A DNA stretch of 64,000 bases. Source: Veillonella atypica KON. GTDB taxonomy: Bacteria > Bacillota > Negativicutes > Veillonellales > Veillonellaceae. This document shows positions 62,665 to 64,000 of this stretch, in pieces (position 1 is the first letter of the stretch; each line of letters begins with the position of its first letter). Location: the NCBI RefSeq assembly GCF_002959915.1, contig NZ_PPDE01000005.1, forward strand, positions 62,001 to 126,000. The letters run 5' to 3'. A program made the position numbers and the translations under genes. The notes below the pieces were generated by a model, which was not told the origin of the DNA, did not search any database, and saw only the letters and a program-made list of their open reading frames with translations.

Positions 62665-62794
62665 TTTTTAACACCAAGAGAACAGGTAGATCTAGATTTA
62701 GCTATTTAATTGATTTAGCATGTATTGGTAATAGATTAAGACGAATCAGGTTATACTTGATTTGGGTATTAAGAAATCTTCCTAGGAGGACAGC

Positions 62795-63103
62795 ATGGAT
62801 TTAAAAGAAGTAAAATTACTTTCAAAAGAAATAAGAAATAAATATTTTGAACTAGAAAAAGAGATACATGGTTCTGTTTGGTCGGTAGAAGAAGATGCAT
62901 TGGCATTCTTGACTGATGCGGGCTTAGTGGGGCGATTGACTATGGATAATCAAGGTCGTTGGCCTAGTACAGACAAAGAATTGTTACCATCTAAAATCGG
63001 TGAATGTGTATGGTGGTTAGCAATCCTTGCGGAACGCATGGATCTAAGCTTTGAGGAATGTGTAGAAACGTTTCTCACTGAAAGATTAAAAAATCTGAAG
63101 TGA
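62795..63103 (+). CDS. MazG-like family protein
   Basis: A 102-residue protein. N-terminal KLLSKEIRNKYFELEKEIHG, SVEEDALAFLTDAGLVGRLT with acidic residues of the E-x-x-x-D type, and LLPSKIGECVWWLAILAERM then DLSFEECVETF form an all-alpha MazG/DCTPase-like half. It probably hydrolyses nucleoside triphosphates or only shares the fold. CCTAGGAGG precedes the start. Confidence 0.7.
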   Translation: MDLKEVKLLSKEIRNKYFELEKEIHGSVWSVEEDALAFLTDAGLVGRLTMDNQGRWPSTDKELLPSKIGECVWWLAILAERMDLSFEECVETFLTERLKNLK

Positions 63104-63206
63104 GTTTATACAAGTCGAGATATTACTTTTAACCGTCATGCGTGCAAAAGTCCTCGAAGAGTGATAAAATATAGATTATATATTCATTTTTAGAAAAGAG
63201 GCTATT

Positions 63207-64000
63207 ATGGAACGGATAAAGGATCTTGTGTACACCCATGATCAGGGTGGACAGTTTAGATGGGTAACGGTGAGCACCTTAATGCTTGCGTTGGGTACAA
63301 TTTTGCACTTGGTGAGTCCTAGTTTTGCAGGAATTACACCAAACTGGATGATTGCAGCGTATTGCGTAGCGATTTTGCTGACAAAGCCAAGTGTTTCTCA
63401 AACACTAGGAATTGGTTTAGTAGCGGCCTTGATTGAGGTGTTGACATCAAAATCTGGTTTCCCATATGGTAACTTGTTATCCGAACCAGCTGGTGCATTG
63501 GTGATAACATTTATTTCTCGTACCATGACATCTATGAAAATCGGTAAAATTGGTTCCTTTGAAATCACGCCGATTGTAGGTTCATTCTTTACGACTGTTG
63601 TATCTGGTGGTATTTTTGTTACGTTGTTATGGCAAATTGCAAACTTGCCTAATAATGTATATCTTTATGCTATGTGGCCTCTTGTGTTAGTGGTAGCGGC
63701 TGTAAATGCAGCGATTACACCAGTGTTGTACATTCCGGCTCAAAAGATGTTCGCTAAGCGAGGCATGTTGCCTACCGGTAGCGAAGCTTCTAGCGACCAT
63801 AGTGGTCTCGTTATTACGCCAGAACGGGATGCAAAGATTTCCATTGAGCATTTGAACTATTACCATCCTAAGGCGACTGCGCCTACGTTAAAGAACATTA
63901 ACCTCGATGTGCATGATGGTGATTTCCTTGTTGTAACAGGTCCTGCCGGTTGTGGTAAAAGTACGCTTTGCATGGCCATGGTTGGGGCGGTGCCAAAATT
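63207..64000 (+). CDS. Fused ECF-type transporter: membrane S-like domain plus ABC ATPase, cut by window edge
   Basis: 264 codons are visible; the frame is open at the end. Residues ~1-190 are a membrane domain with about six hydrophobic segments (WVTVSTLMLALGTILHLVSP; GITPNWMIAAYCVAILLTKP), like TrpP/ECF substrate proteins. Residues ~200 on are an ABC ATPase start (ISIEHLNYYHPKATAPTLKN; Walker A GPAGCGKST, residues ~246-254). Fusion of the S component to the EcfA ATPase in one chain is uncommon. AAGAGG precedes the start. Substrate not clear; tryptophan-like by the N-terminal part. Confidence 0.8.
   Translation, partial: MERIKDLVYTHDQGGQFRWVTVSTLMLALGTILHLVSPSFAGITPNWMIAAYCVAILLTKPSVSQTLGIGLVAALIEVLTSKSGFPYGNLLSEPAGALVITFISRTMTSMKIGKIGSFEITPIVGSFFTTVVSGGIFVTLLWQIANLPNNVYLYAMWPLVLVVAAVNAAITPVLYIPAQKMFAKRGMLPTGSEASSDHSGLVITPERDAKISIEHLNYYHPKATAPTLKNINLDVHDGDFLVVTGPAGCGKSTLCMAMVGAVPK

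Overview
The window reads as chromosome of a Veillonella-type bacterium (Negativicutes, a diderm Firmicute). The genus is inferred from gene content: an OmpM-type porin with an N-terminal SLH domain (50969-52297), a trimeric autotransporter ending in an SLH domain (45591-47591), and an anaerobic metabolism with PEP carboxykinase, Ni-CO dehydrogenase, nitrate reductase, pyruvate formate-lyase and Dcu/DASS organic-acid carriers. Coding density is high. There is no rRNA, prophage, CRISPR array or intact insertion sequence, and one tRNA-Thr(CGT).

Layout. 1-3.3 kb: end of pckA, then a stand-alone cooS with a histidine-rich N-terminus. 3.7-5.3 kb: MBL hydrolase divergent from a TetR regulator. 5.8-14.5 kb: respiratory nitrate island (narK, Crp/Fnr regulator, narGHJI). 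14.8-19.6 kb: heme membrane protein, MFS carrier, LysR, LysE, YeiH. 19.9-24.6 kb: beta-carbonic anhydrase, bioD-bioA behind a BirA-like operator, Dcu carrier. 24.7-28.2 kb: YciI, Zur-like regulator, znuB-znuC, divergent znuA. 28.4-33.9 kb: membrane protein, FliB-like protein, PepSY protein, tRNA-Thr, alr, 2-hydroxyacid dehydrogenase. 34-37.2 kb: pyruvate formate-lyase whose glycyl-radical domain is a separate gene, plus pflA. 37.6-41.2 kb: EamA carrier and metNIQ with a frameshifted metI. 41.4-44.9 kb: a 34-codon hydrophobic peptide gene, DASS carrier, PACE efflux protein, small membrane proteins. 45.6-52.3 kb: surface proteins around a GNAT gene and a DUF969/DUF979/pcp module. 52.3-54.5 kb: HipA-like kinase and an unknown gene between two arrays of short palindromes. 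54.6-59.5 kb: rbsK-D-A-C-B. 59.6-64 kb: small gene with a -1 frameshift signal, two metabolic genes, a Phd/RelE-type toxin-antitoxin pair, a repeat-rich helical protein, a MazG-like protein and the start of a fused ECF transporter.

The most unusual signal is not a gene. At six loci (3' ends of pckA, cooS, narK, the carbonic anhydrase gene, the DASS gene and rbsK) a long imperfect hairpin follows the gene. One arm contains the gene's own last codons and stop codon, and the other arm is an inverted, diverged copy of that same sequence. The two arms are separated by a core whose sequence is related between loci, although the arms are unrelated between loci. At several loci the core recurs after the inverted arm, and in two it recurs at a 157-158 bp step. 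This looks like a family of elements that inversely duplicate the end of the neighbouring gene. I know of no described family with this property, but I could not search. Other points: a split PFL, a canonical A-AAA-AAG slippery site plus stem-loop in a tiny gene, a complete terminator between the regulator gene and narG, and an over-represented octamer GTGAAAGC.
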